From: Polyangiaceae bacterium | GTDB lineage: Bacteria; Myxococcota; Polyangia; Polyangiales; Polyangiaceae | NCBI GenBank assembly: GCA_025936205.1 | Contig: JAICTU010000066.1 | Span: 1 to 25,107 of the forward strand | Length of the DNA stretch: 25,107 nt | Direction of reading: 5' to 3' | Part shown: one piece after another, positions 10,537-18,470 of the stretch | How the letters are laid out: each line of letters starts with the position of its first letter | Numbering within the stretch: the first letter of the stretch is position 1 | Position numbers and translations under genes: made by a program | Notes under the pieces: model-generated | Seen by the model: the letters and a program-made list of their open reading frames with translations, nothing else | Told to the model about the DNA's origin: nothing | Database searches by the model: none

Positions 10537-11273
10537 TGATGGAAGACGAAAACGACTCCCATCCCGAAGAGAGCTCGCCGCCGTGGCTCACCAGCTTCAG
10601 CGACATGTTGATGCTGTTCCTGTGCTTCTTCGTGCTGTTGCTCTCGTTCGCGCGCACCGACGCGCAGACCTTTCACTCGGCGCTGGGCTCGGTGCGCCAG
10701 GCCCTGGGGGTGCGCGCCGCCGTTTCCGCGGGGTCGCCCCTGGCTCCCTCCGCCGCGGAGCACAGCTCGAGCCCGGGCACGGGCGAGCGCCGTACAGCGG
10801 ATGAGCACGTGGTCGCGGAGCTCGAACAGTTCCTGGCGGCGCGCGGCCTGCGCGCACAGGTCGAGGTCACTGCGAGCGAGCGCGGCATCGTGCTGCGCAC
10901 CCGCGACCAGATCCTGTTCGACTCCGCGGACGCGCGCTTGAAGGACGAAGGGCTGCCCGTGCTCTCCGCCATCGTCGACCTGGCTCGCCGCTTCCACGGA
11001 CAGCTCGCGGTCGAAGGCCACACCGATGACCGCCCGATCCAGAACGCGCTCTTCCCTTCCAACTGGGAGCTGTCGGGCGCGCGCTCGGCCAGCGTGCTAC
11101 GCTACCTGCTCTCCGCCGGCATCGCTCCGGAGATCGTGCACGTCGCCGGCTACGCCGACCGCCGGCCGATCGCCGGCAACGACACGGAGGCGGGCCGCGC
11201 CAAGAACCGTCGCGTCGAGTTCGTGTTCGAATACGAGCGAGGCGCCGGACCGGAATCAGCCTTCGAGCTCTGA
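10536..11273 (+). CDS. motB: Flagellar motor stator subunit MotB
   Basis: The 245-residue protein has an acidic N-terminus, one membrane helix (about 17-40) with WLTSFSDMLMLFLCFFVLL, and the ion-binding Asp23 that defines MotB. After a Ser/Ala/Pro linker, an OmpA-like peptidoglycan-binding domain follows (about 115-235): ILFDSADARL, VEGHTDDRPI and NRRVEFVF are its classical motifs. It anchors the stator to peptidoglycan. The start overlaps the motA stop by TGATG, which suggests translational coupling for 1:1-linked synthesis. No further flagellar gene follows in the window. Whether protons or sodium drive it cannot be read safely from the sequence. Confidence 0.93.
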   Translation: MMEDENDSHPEESSPPWLTSFSDMLMLFLCFFVLLLSFARTDAQTFHSALGSVRQALGVRAAVSAGSPLAPSAAEHSSSPGTGERRTADEHVVAELEQFLAARGLRAQVEVTASERGIVLRTRDQILFDSADARLKDEGLPVLSAIVDLARRFHGQLAVEGHTDDRPIQNALFPSNWELSGARSASVLRYLLSAGIAPEIVHVAGYADRRPIAGNDTEAGRAKNRRVEFVFEYERGAGPESAFEL

Positions 11274-11606
11274 GTGGCAGCTTGGTCTCCGGGTCCGTCG
11301 TGGACTGATACAGGTTGCAGCTGGCGCACCGGGAAGGGTGCCTTTCGCGGCGTCGATTCGAGGTTTCCATGGAAACCTCACCTGCGAGTCGATGCACCCG
11401 ACGCGCTGATGCCTCGTTGCGCGCGCAACTCGGGAGGTCTCTCCAGGCCCTGTCCAGCCCGCACCGGGGTTTTGCGTCTCCCTGCCAGGCTAGCAGATGC
11501 CCACTGCTCGCCCTCACTTCGGCCGATATCGAAAGGTCGCCGGGCGACTCCGACCGTGTTCTCGAAATAGGCTCATCCTGGCGTCGTCCGGGGCCGTGCA
11601 GCGGCC
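11274..11606 (+). other. Non-coding gap after motB
   Basis: About 330 bases follow motB without a supported gene. Open frames here have no recognisable protein character. The stretch holds a strong palindrome (11360-11379) inside a longer imperfect hairpin. In its last part begins the in-frame homology to the amidotransferase, just after a TAG at 11568. Confidence 0.5.
11360..11379 (+). repeat. Perfect 20-bp palindrome in a longer hairpin
   Basis: GAGGTTTCCA followed by its exact reverse complement TGGAAACCTC. Flanking arms GCGTCGATTCG (11350-11360) and CGAGTCGATGC (11386-11396) pair fully if G-T pairs are allowed, with a six-base bulge. It could be a bidirectional terminator-like structure, an operator, or the tip of a degenerate mobile element. 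Confidence 0.6.
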
Positions 11607-11669
11607 CTGCTTCACGCCGCGCAGCTCGCCGAAACACGGCTCGAGCTCGATTGGGTCGGCACCGAGCGC

Positions 11670-12281
11670 GTGGCACGGGAGGGCGCCGAGCACTGCCTCG
11701 GCGCGCGCGATGCCATCTGGGGCTCATCGGGCTCACCGTATGCGAGCAGCGACGGGATGCTCGCCGGCATTCGCTTCGCGCGCGAGCGCCGAGTTCCCTA
11801 CCTGGGCACGTGCGGTGGCTTCCAGTACGCGCTGATCGAGTTCACGCGCAACGTGCTCGGTCTCGCGGATGCCGACACTGCAGAGAATGGCTCCGGCTCT
11901 CGCCACATCGTGATCACTCCCGTGCAACGACCGAAGCCGGTCGTGCGCGCGGGAGCGCCGCTGCTGTCCGGCACGGACGTCGTGTTGCCCGTCGCGGACA
12001 CGCTGCTCGCGCAACTGTGCGGCGGCGAGCCGCTGAGCGCCGAGTACTACTGCAGCCTCGAGACGAACGCCGACTATGTACGGCGCTGGCAAGCGGCGGG
12101 GCTGTGCGTCACCGGGCTGGGTGAACAGGGCGAGCTGCGCGCGTTCTCGCTGCCCGCGTCCCGGTTCTTCCTGGCGACTCTGTTCCAGCCGCAGCTCTCG
12201 TCGCGGGCGCGTGCGCCGCACCCGATCGTCACCGGCTTTTTGCGCGCCTGCGCCGAGACGGCCGGCGCCCTTACTCGCTGA
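11670..12281 (+). CDS. CTP-synthase-like class I glutamine amidotransferase domain, 5' end apparently lost
   Basis: The product matches the stand-alone CTP-synthase-like amidotransferases: GSSGSPYASSDGMLAGIRFA, VPYLGTCGGFQYALIEFTRN with the nucleophile Cys in GTCGGF, and FFLATLFQPQ near the end. Homology continues upstream of the GTG at 11670 in frame, through LLHAAQLAETRLELDWVG, back to about 11571. There a TAG (11568-11570) cuts it off before the expected first beta strand. No ATG, GTG or TTG lies in that extension, only CTG (11607). The Glu expected after FQP is Gln here, and the His-Pro before FF is Ser-Arg. The gene may be a decaying pseudogene or a shortened protein. It converges on the hydrolase gene with an 11-base tail overlap. 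Confidence 0.6.
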   Translation: MAREGAEHCLGARDAIWGSSGSPYASSDGMLAGIRFARERRVPYLGTCGGFQYALIEFTRNVLGLADADTAENGSGSRHIVITPVQRPKPVVRAGAPLLSGTDVVLPVADTLLAQLCGGEPLSAEYYCSLETNADYVRRWQAAGLCVTGLGEQGELRAFSLPASRFFLATLFQPQLSSRARAPHPIVTGFLRACAETAGALTR

Positions 12282-13185
12282 CACGCAAAAAGTCGACGAT
12301 GCGCCGGTTCAGCAGCTCCGGCTGCTCGTGCTGCACGAAGTGGCCCACCCCCGCCAGATACTCCACGTGCGCGCGTGGCACCCACCGCCGGCTGGGTTGA
12401 GCGAGCGCCCGCCCCAGATAAGGGTCCCGGTCTCCCCAGAGCACCAGCACCGGCGCGTCGATGCGCCGCAATCGTAGCGCAGCCGCCGGCCGCAACATGG
12501 CCCGGTAATAGTTGATCATCGCATGCAGGGCACCCGGTTGCTCGAAGGCGCGACGGTACGCCTCGCACTCGTCGGGCGACCACCGGGCTTCCGCAGGCAT
12601 GCGCTCGAAGGGCTGGAGCAGCAGGGCATGATCGCGCGCGCTCGCTACGGCCTCGGGCAGCCAGGGCAGCTGCAGAAAGAAGATATACCAGCTCCGGAGC
12701 AGCTGCCGCGGGTTGAGCATGCCCCGCAACATGCGTTGGGGGTGAGGACCGTTGACGATCACGATCCGCTCCACCGCCTCGGGATGGCGCATCGCCAGGA
12801 CCCACGCCACGCCGGCGCCGATGTCATGACCGACCAGGCTCGCTCGTTCGACACCGGCGCTCTGGATCAGCGCGCGTACATCGTCCACGACCGCTCGAAT
12901 GCCATAGGCGCCGACGCCGCGCGGCTTGGCGGAGAGATTGAAGCCGCGCAGATCCGGCGCGAACACGCGAAATCCCGCGGCCGCGAGCTGCAGAATTTGC
13001 TGCCGCCAGGCGTACCAGAACTCCGGAAAGCCGTGCAGCAACACCACCAGCGGTCCCGCGCCCGCTTCCACGTAGTGCAAGCGCACGCCGTTGACATCGG
13101 CAAAGCAGTGCTTCCAGCGGGCGTCATCCAGCCCGGGGGTGCGGGTACGCCCTGCATCGGGCCGGGTCTGGGTGAATTCTGGCAT
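12271..13185 (-). CDS. Alpha/beta hydrolase, epoxide-hydrolase-like
   Basis: This 304-residue protein has the alpha/beta-hydrolase fold with an aspartate nucleophile. HGFPEFWYAW (51-60) gives the oxyanion hole, and VGHDIGAGVAW places the nucleophile Asp121 in the G-x-D-x-G elbow. WGDRDPYL gives the acid (Asp252 or Asp254) and GVGHFVQHEQPE the His282. The cap holds NYYRAML (Tyr226/Tyr227), like the ring-opening tyrosines of soluble epoxide hydrolases. The likely reaction is hydrolysis of an epoxide to a diol. Haloacid dehalogenases share the same nucleophile and motif, so a dehalogenase is possible. There is no signal peptide, so it is cytosolic. It seems to be a single gene, with an 11-base convergent overlap at its end. 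Confidence 0.82.
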   Translation of the reverse strand: MPEFTQTRPDAGRTRTPGLDDARWKHCFADVNGVRLHYVEAGAGPLVVLLHGFPEFWYAWRQQILQLAAAGFRVFAPDLRGFNLSAKPRGVGAYGIRAVVDDVRALIQSAGVERASLVGHDIGAGVAWVLAMRHPEAVERIVIVNGPHPQRMLRGMLNPRQLLRSWYIFFLQLPWLPEAVASARDHALLLQPFERMPAEARWSPDECEAYRRAFEQPGALHAMINYYRAMLRPAAALRLRRIDAPVLVLWGDRDPYLGRALAQPSRRWVPRAHVEYLAGVGHFVQHEQPELLNRRIVDFLRVSE

Positions 13186-13293
13186 TCGCTGAGCGTACCG
13201 CGATGGCGGGGGCGGGCGGCGCGTCTGAGCGCCGCTCGCGTGCCGGCACCTGCGGAGCCGACGGTTCCCCCCTTTTCATCGAGCCAGCGCTGA

Positions 13294-14154
13294 CTAGTGC
13301 GGCAGGCTGACCTGGTGCTGCTCCTCGCCGGACGCCTCTGGGATCTCGTGGTCGACCTCGGAGGGCGGCGGCTCGGAGCCCTCGGTTGCCCCGGGGCGCT
13401 GGCTGGGGGTGACCCCGGCGAGCGCGTGCAAGAGCGCCATCAGCTTCTGATCGACGCGCTCGTAGTAAGCGCGCGTCGTCGTGACGGCCCCTGCCTCGTC
13501 CCCAGTGCGCAGCGCCTGCACCAGACCCGTGAGGTACTCGGGGAACGTCGGCTCGAGTACCCACAGATTGGGGAAGCGCTCCAGGGTGTCGCGCAATGCA
13601 TCGAACAGCGAATTCGCGATCCAGCGCACCGAGACGGAATGGCCCGCTTCCACCAGCACATCCAGCCAGCGCTGGAAGCCGCGTGCCACGACCGCGGCGT
13701 CACCGGCCTCGAAGGCCTTGATCAGCAGATCGCCGATGTCGCTCAGGCGCTCGATGTCGGTAGGCTCGGCACGGCGCACCGCCAACCGTGCGGCGTACTC
13801 GAGCAGCAGGATGCGTGGCTCGAGCACGTCACCGATGATGTCGGCGACCTCGCTCATGTCCGGCCCCGCGCGCAAGTAGGGAGCGAGCAGCTCCGGAGTG
13901 CCCGTGCGGCGGAAGTCCGCGACCGTGACACCGCGGCCGTGCCGCACCGATACCAGGCGGGCCTGCTCCAGCTTGCGCACGGCCTCGCGCAGGGTGTTGC
14001 GGTTGGTGCCGTACTTGGCAGCGAGCTCGCGCTCGCCGAGCAGGCGCTCACCCGCGCTCAGCTGACCGCTGAGGATGTGCCGCTGCAGATCTTCGAAGAT
14101 CTGCTGGGCAATGTTCGAGTTCTTCGTGCTGTCCTTCTCTAGCTTGGTCAACAC
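13294..14154 (-). CDS. GntR/FadR-family transcriptional regulator
   Basis: The 286-residue protein begins with a GntR winged-helix domain (about 14-80): QIFEDLQRHILSGQL, LLGERELAAKYGTNRNTLREAVRKLE and the wing RHGRGVTV. An all-helical FCD-type effector domain follows (about 100-245). The usual metal-binding DxxFH motif of FCD proteins is not evident: the matching segment reads FQRWLDVLVEAGHS. It may therefore bind its ligand without metal. The C-terminal 40 residues are acidic and look disordered. A GTG at 14154 follows GAGGTGA, which overlaps the stop of the upstream phosphodiesterase; a TTG three bases on is an alternative. The two genes are co-transcribed, so it probably controls its own operon in response to a small acid or lipid-derived metabolite. 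Confidence 0.85.
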   Translation of the reverse strand: MLTKLEKDSTKNSNIAQQIFEDLQRHILSGQLSAGERLLGERELAAKYGTNRNTLREAVRKLEQARLVSVRHGRGVTVADFRRTGTPELLAPYLRAGPDMSEVADIIGDVLEPRILLLEYAARLAVRRAEPTDIERLSDIGDLLIKAFEAGDAAVVARGFQRWLDVLVEAGHSVSVRWIANSLFDALRDTLERFPNLWVLEPTFPEYLTGLVQALRTGDEAGAVTTTRAYYERVDQKLMALLHALAGVTPSQRPGATEGSEPPPSEVDHEIPEASGEEQHQVSLPH

Positions 14155-14155
14155 A

Positions 14156-14980
14156 TCACCTCGTTCCCGAGTTACGCGTCCGCACGACTTCGAGCAACCG
14201 GTCCGGGTAGTCTGACATGATACCGTCCACCCCGAGATCCAGCAGCCGCGTCATCTCCGCGGGCTCATCGATTGTCCAAACGTGAACTGCAATTCCCAGC
14301 CGGTGTGCCGCTTCGAGCAGACGCGGCGTGAGAAAGCGCCAGCCGCTGACGCTAACTGGTATCTGCAGCGCCTGATAGCCAATGGCCAGTCCGGAACTGA
14401 GTCCCAGCCCACTGGCCAGCCAGAATTGTAAACATTCTCGCTTGGTTGCCGATGTTGCGATGCGGCCTTCACTGAGCTCGCGAAAGCTCTCCAGCAGGTC
14501 ATGGTGCTCGGCCGCGACCACGATCCGGTCGGCGATCTCGTGTTGCTGTATGAACTCCCAGAGCGCCTCGGGCAGGTCCGGGTGGCCGCGTTCCTTGATC
14601 TCGACGTTGAAAGACACCCCAGGTGCGGCCGCGACGAGCTCGGCGAAGGTGGGGATCCGCAGGCCCTGCCCGCGCCGGGGAAAACCGCGCCCCTGGGGCG
14701 AAAAGCGATAGCCCGCATCCAGGCGCTGGAGCCCTTCCAGGGTATGAGACGAGACGTCTCCGATACCGTCGGTCGTGCGCTCCAGGGTTGGATCGTGAAA
14801 CAGCACGATCTTCCCGTCGCGCGAGAGCCGCAGGTCCGTCTCCAGATGGGAACAGCCGAGCTCGATCGCGCCCCGGAATGCCTCCAGCGTATTTTCGGGC
14901 CAGAGCCCGGCGCCTCCGCGATGCGCAAAGGTGAGGGGTCGGCGCCCCGACAGCGCGGCGTACTCACTCGCAGGATTCAT
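14156..14980 (-). CDS. Glycerophosphodiester phosphodiesterase
   Basis: It hydrolyses glycerophosphodiesters from phospholipid turnover to sn-glycerol 3-phosphate and an alcohol. From the ATG at 14980 the protein has 274 residues and begins shortly before the GDPD signature FAHRGGAG (His20, Arg21). ENT (30-32), LETDLRLSRDGKIVLFHDP (Glu47, Asp49, His62) and NVEIKE (Glu127, Lys129) follow, with VHVWTIDEP near 232-240. These are the metal and catalytic residues of the TIM-barrel family. A longer frame starts at a GTG at 15058 but adds 26 unlike residues. No signal peptide is visible, so it is a cytosolic type. It precedes the FadR-type regulator with a stop-to-start gap of only one base. Confidence 0.88.
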   Translation of the reverse strand: MNPASEYAALSGRRPLTFAHRGGAGLWPENTLEAFRGAIELGCSHLETDLRLSRDGKIVLFHDPTLERTTDGIGDVSSHTLEGLQRLDAGYRFSPQGRGFPRRGQGLRIPTFAELVAAAPGVSFNVEIKERGHPDLPEALWEFIQQHEIADRIVVAAEHHDLLESFRELSEGRIATSATKRECLQFWLASGLGLSSGLAIGYQALQIPVSVSGWRFLTPRLLEAAHRLGIAVHVWTIDEPAEMTRLLDLGVDGIMSDYPDRLLEVVRTRNSGTR

Positions 14981-15316
14981 CGGCCAGGATTCTCGTGGGC
15001 GAAGGGCGCACGCGTCCAGTTTCGGCGTCTTTCCGCGGGCCTCGGGCCAAAAAGACACGCTGCCCGGCCCCAGGGGCCTTGGTGCTTGCCGGAAATCCGT
15101 GCTACCCCTTCCGCGGCTACGGCAGAAAGCCTTCGAGCTGCCCTGGGGATCACGTTCTGCGGGGATCTACCCCCGCACCCGCTACCCAGTCCGCCTGCTC
15201 TGGCTCTCCCGCCTCCTCGGGGCTTCAAAACGCCCTCTACAAAACAAACTGAGCGAAATGGCGCCCTGCCCTTAGACGGAGCGCCGCCGTGGCCGGAATG
15301 AGAAACGAAACCAAGC
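14981..15316 (+). other. Intergenic region between phosphodiesterase and helicase
   Basis: This stretch of about 335 bases separates divergent genes and should hold both promoters. It contains a reverse-oriented GC palindromic repeat (15155-15180). The last 90 bases before the helicase are relatively A-rich, consistent with a long leader, but no clear -35/-10 pair or riboswitch is recognisable. Confidence 0.45.
15155..15180 (-). repeat. GC palindromic repeat, copy 3 (reverse orientation)
   Basis: Read on the minus strand it is GGGTGCGGGGG-TAGAT-CCCCGCAGAA, the same core as the other copies with a slightly longer loop. Confidence 0.55.
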
Positions 15317-16693
15317 ATGAACTTCAATGAATTAGGGCTGAAGCCCGAGCTACTTCGGGCCCTTGCCGATACCGGCTACACTCAGCCCACTCCGATCCAG
15401 GCCGCGACCATCCCGGTTGCGCTGCAAGGCCAGGACGTGATCGGATGTGCCCAGACGGGCACCGGAAAAACGGCAGCCTTCTGCCTGCCCGCGCTGCAGC
15501 GCGCACATGCCTCCTCCGGCGAGCAGGCTTCACTTCACACGTTGATCCTCACGCCCACGCGTGAGCTCGCCGCGCAGATCAACGATAGCCTCGCCACGTA
15601 CGGCAAGCACCTCGATCTGTGGCACACGGTGATCTTCGGCGGCGTGAACGAGAAGCCGCAAATCGCCGAGCTCGAGCGCGGCGTCGACATCCTGGTCGCG
15701 ACCCCGGGCCGCCTGCTCGATCTGATGCAACGCGGGAAGGTTCGGCTCGACAGCGTGAAGTTCTTCGTGCTGGACGAGGCAGACCGCATGCTCGACATGG
15801 GCTTCATCAACGACGTGAAGAAGATCACGAAGGCGTTGCCCGCGCAGCGTCAGACGCTGTTCTTCTCCGCGACCATGCCCGGGCCGATCCGCGAGCTGGC
15901 GAACGGGCTGGTGAAGAACGCCAAGTTCGTCGCGGTCGATCCGGTCTCGTCCGCGGTCGATGTGGTCTCGCAGAGCGTCTACTTCGCCGAGAAGGACCAG
16001 AAGCGGCACCTGCTCCTGCACCTGCTCGAGAACGAGGACTACCAACGGGTGGTGGTGTTCACTCGCACCAAGCACGGCTCGGACCGCGTGGCGCGCCACC
16101 TGGACAAGGCCGGCAAGCGCGTCGCGGCGATCCACGGCAACAAGGCACAGAACGCCCGCGTGCGCGCGCTCGAAGGCTTCAAGAGCGGCGACATCCAGGT
16201 GCTGGTGGCGACGGACATCGCCGCGCGCGGCATCGACGTCGACGACATCTCGCACGTGATCAACTTCGAGCTCCCCAACGTGCCGGAGACCTACGTGCAC
16301 CGCATCGGCCGCACCGGCCGCGCCGGCAAGGGCGGCGCCGCCATCTCGCTCTGCGACTCGGAAGAGCGCGCCTACCTGCGCGATATCGAGCGCCTCACCG
16401 GCAAGCGCCTGACCGTGGTCGCTGACCATCCCTACCTGGGGCGGGCTCCCGCGCAGAGCGCCAGCGGCGCCAGTGATCAGCAGCAGCCGCGACGCGACGG
16501 CGGCCAGCAGCAGCGTCGCCCGAATGCGCCTCGACGCGCTCCGGCGCCGGGCCCTGGCCGCGCTCCGCAGACGGCGGGGCGCGATGCCAACTCCGGAAGC
16601 GCGCGAGGGGATGCGCGTCCGCGCGGTCGCCGTCCCCGCTCGAACTGGTCGCGCAGCGGGCGCGGCGGACGAGCCGCCGCCGCGAGCGCCTGA
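15317..16693 (+). CDS. DEAD-box ATP-dependent RNA helicase (RhlE-like)
   Basis: This 458-residue RNA helicase unwinds short RNA duplexes in ribosome assembly or RNA decay. The core has all the motifs: Q motif PTPIQ (Gln28), AQTGTGKT (45-52), PTRELA, TPGR, DEAD (153-156), SAT (184-186), [19 protein letters not shown] and HRIGRTGR (328-335). Its short N-terminus and C-terminal tail (about 370-458), which is rich in Gln, Arg, Gly and Pro, fit the RhlE group, where basic tails bind RNA. The exact subfamily is not certain. No strong ribosome site precedes the ATG. The gene stands alone and is followed by a 12-bp hairpin. Confidence 0.93.
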   Translation: MNFNELGLKPELLRALADTGYTQPTPIQAATIPVALQGQDVIGCAQTGTGKTAAFCLPALQRAHASSGEQASLHTLILTPTRELAAQINDSLATYGKHLDLWHTVIFGGVNEKPQIAELERGVDILVATPGRLLDLMQRGKVRLDSVKFFVLDEADRMLDMGFINDVKKITKALPAQRQTLFFSATMPGPIRELANGLVKNAKFVAVDPVSSAVDVVSQSVYFAEKDQKRHLLLHLLENEDYQRVVVFTRTKHGSDRVARHLDKAGKRVAAIHGNKAQNARVRALEGFKSGDIQVLVATDIAARGIDVDDISHVINFELPNVPETYVHRIGRTGRAGKGGAAISLCDSEERAYLRDIERLTGKRLTVVADHPYLGRAPAQSASGASDQQQPRRDGGQQQRRPNAPRRAPAPGPGRAPQTAGRDANSGSARGDARPRGRRPRSNWSRSGRGGRAAAASA

Positions 16694-16704
16694 GCGCCCA
16701 CCAG

Positions 16705-16735
16705 CCGATCGCCGAACGACAGCTTCGGCGATCGG
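16705..16735 (+). terminator. Strong hairpin after the helicase gene
   Basis: CCGATCGCCGAA-CGACAGC-TTCGGCGATCGG is a perfect 12-bp stem with a 7-base loop, starting 11 bases past the helicase stop. There is no T-run on either side. It lies between convergent genes and may act in both directions. Confidence 0.65.
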
Positions 16736-16779
16736 GCTCGGCGCCATGCGGGCGCCCGACGACCCCAGGATGAGACCAA

Positions 16780-16804
16780 CGCACGGCGGGCTTCGCGCCG
16801 TGCG
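16780..16804 (-). terminator. Second hairpin between convergent genes
   Basis: CGCACGGCG-GGCTTCG-CGCCGTGCG is a perfect 9-bp stem with a 7-base loop. It lies 62 bases beyond the stop of the minus-strand CxxCH lipoprotein and could terminate that gene; it lacks a T-run. Confidence 0.5.
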
Positions 16805-16866
16805 GCGCGCCACCGCGCCCGCTCGCCCTGATTCTGACTCCCATGCGCCCGCAGGGGAGCGCGGCC

Positions 16867-17514
16867 TCAGGGAGGGCTGCCCTCTGCGTACCAGGAATCG
16901 ATCTCGTCGATCTGCGCGTTGCTGACACAGCTGTCCGTGGACGCTCCCACGCGCGAGCAGCCCGGCGGCATCGCCTTGCTGCGCAGTTCGCGCAGGATAT
17001 CGTCCTGACGGTCGATCGCTGCTTCGAGCGCGATGCCCAGATCTTCGCTACCCACGTTGTGCCCCCCCTGACGCTGGGTGACGTGGCACGGCCCGCACTT
17101 CGAATTGAAGATGGGCCAGATGTCCTTCGCAAATGTGAGCTGCGTGCTCGCCGTGGTCACTGCTGGCGGCATGCCCGGAGCAGCAGTCTCGGAAGCGGGG
17201 TTCGGGGAGGCTGCTGGCGCGCTGGCAGCGGCCCTGGGCGGCGGCGCGGCCGCCTGCGCCGGCGCGCTTGGTGCCGCTGCACCGGCGCCGCTCGTTGCGG
17301 CGGCGCTCGAGACAGTGGCATCGCTCGGTGGCGCACTCGATACCGTGCCGGCGGGCACGTCCGGAGCCGTGCTGGCCGCGGGGCGCTCGGGCTCGTCGGC
17401 GTCCGAGCCTTCGGTTCCACCGCAACCTGCCACTGCCAGGACCAGACCCAGCAAGCTGCCGCAGGCTGCGCGCGAGCCGCAGGCTGCGACGAAGAAGTGA
17501 CGTGGGGAGATCAT
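16867..17514 (-). CDS. Lipoprotein with a C-terminal cytochrome-c-like domain
   Basis: From the ATG at 17514 the protein has 215 residues. A long hydrophobic signal ends in the lipobox LAVAGC (Cys31). Residues 35-125 are a low-complexity Ala/Pro/Ser linker. The last 90 residues form a small domain that starts LTFAKDIWPIFNSKCGPCH, with the heme-binding C140-x-x-C143-H144. AMPPGC (Met182) is the likely distal heme ligand; two more Cys follow. This resembles the mono-heme domains often seen in myxobacterial and planctomycete secreted proteins. It would be an extracytoplasmic electron carrier or redox sensor on a flexible tether. An AGGAG lies 13 bases upstream of the ATG, a little far. Upstream start codons would only lengthen the signal region. 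Confidence 0.75.
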   Translation of the reverse strand: MISPRHFFVAACGSRAACGSLLGLVLAVAGCGGTEGSDADEPERPAASTAPDVPAGTVSSAPPSDATVSSAAATSGAGAAAPSAPAQAAAPPPRAAASAPAASPNPASETAAPGMPPAVTTASTQLTFAKDIWPIFNSKCGPCHVTQRQGGHNVGSEDLGIALEAAIDRQDDILRELRSKAMPPGCSRVGASTDSCVSNAQIDEIDSWYAEGSPP

Positions 17515-17756
17515 GATGCTGATTGGACTCCTGGAAAAATTCAGGCTCGCGCGTGCTTCACGAGCGCAACAGTGGTGAGCAGGTACCCGCACGGGAGCAG
17601 ATGCAGGCACGTCCAGCACGATTCCTCGTGAAGAGGCGCGGAGCCCGCTGCTTGCGGACGCGCGACCGGCCAGGCAAGCGGGAGCGCTGCCCTCTAACGC
17701 TGCCCGAAGGCGCGCAGAACGGCTAGCCTATAGCCGGTAGCAGCCGGCTCGCCCTC

Positions 17757-18245
17757 ATGACCACGTTTGCGTTCCGCTCCAGCACCGACGCGCGGCATTC
17801 GTACTTCGTGCTGTTGCACACGGAGGACGCGCCCGACGCCGAGCTCTGGAGCCAATACGTGGACGCCCTCGCGGCCCGCATCGCCCACACGACGACCACG
17901 ATCAACGTGTTCGCGGTCACGGACGGGGGCGGCCCCGATCCAGGCCAGCGCCGCGCACTGGCCGCGGCGTTCGCTCGCGATCACCTGGGATCGATCACCC
18001 ACGTGTTTACTACCAGCACCGTGACGCGTGGCATCGTCACGGCGTTTCACTGGCTGGCGCGCTCGCGCGCCGTGGCGCATACGCCCGCGGAGTTCCCCGC
18101 CATCTGCGAGCGCTGCGGCGTACCGGCGAGCGCCGTGCTGGAGGACCTGATACGGCTGCAGGCAGAGTTGCCGCCCGTGGCGCTGCTGGAATCGATCGAC
18201 AGCGCGGTGCGCGGCTCCGGCGTGCACCGGAGCCCGCTGCCCTGA
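17757..18245 (+). CDS. Conserved-looking small protein, possibly SpoIIAA/STAS-like
   Basis: The 162-residue cytosolic protein has alternating strand and helix segments: SYFVLLHTEDAPDAELWSQY, TINVFAVTDGGGPDPGQRRAL, THVFTTSTVTRGIVTAFHWL and AVAHTPAEFPAICERCGV. The order strand-helix-strand-helix with a TDGGGP turn resembles SpoIIAA/STAS-type domains often found as orphans in myxobacteria. This is a fold impression and not a motif match; no catalytic residue is visible. There is no signal or membrane segment. It is a single gene on the plus strand between two minus-strand lipoprotein genes, divergent from the CxxCH lipoprotein across about 240 bases. Confidence 0.65.
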   Translation: MTTFAFRSSTDARHSYFVLLHTEDAPDAELWSQYVDALAARIAHTTTTINVFAVTDGGGPDPGQRRALAAAFARDHLGSITHVFTTSTVTRGIVTAFHWLARSRAVAHTPAEFPAICERCGVPASAVLEDLIRLQAELPPVALLESIDSAVRGSGVHRSPLP

Positions 18246-18246
18246 C

Positions 18247-18393
18247 TCGGAAGAACCCCCGCACATTGCCAAGGTCGTCACCCACGACCCCGTCACCATT
18301 GCCGAGGACGGCACCATCTACCTGACCCAGACGGGGCAAGACAGCTCCGGTGCCAACGCCGACAGCGCTCCGCCCATTTCGGCAAGGCCCTGA
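18247..18393 (+). pseudogene. Possible 3' remnant of a coding region
   Basis: Directly after the preceding stop, another frame reads 48 codons to a TGA at 18391: SEEPPHIAKVVTHDPVTIAE, then DGTIYLTQTGQDSS and a short tail. Third positions are strongly G/C, like real genes here, but no start codon or ribosome site fits. It may be the tail of a gene lost by deletion. I cannot name its family. Confidence 0.3.
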
Positions 18394-18470
18394 GGGGCGC
18401 GTGTGAAACAGCGAAGCAAGTGCTTGATTTGGCGCAGATGCGGCGGCCCGGGCTCCCGCCGCAGCCGCCG

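Noticed and set aside
10867..11736. Minus-strand open frame across motB and the gap
   Set aside because: Arg/Ser-rich shadow without family features; motB explains most of the region.
13137..13157. Another copy of the GC palindrome in the hydrolase gene
   Set aside because: Only the left half matches; the right half reads CCCTGCA and lies in ordinary coding sequence.
15059..15316. Riboswitch or small RNA in the helicase leader
   Set aside because: No conserved riboswitch core is recognisable; only the palindromic repeat stands out.
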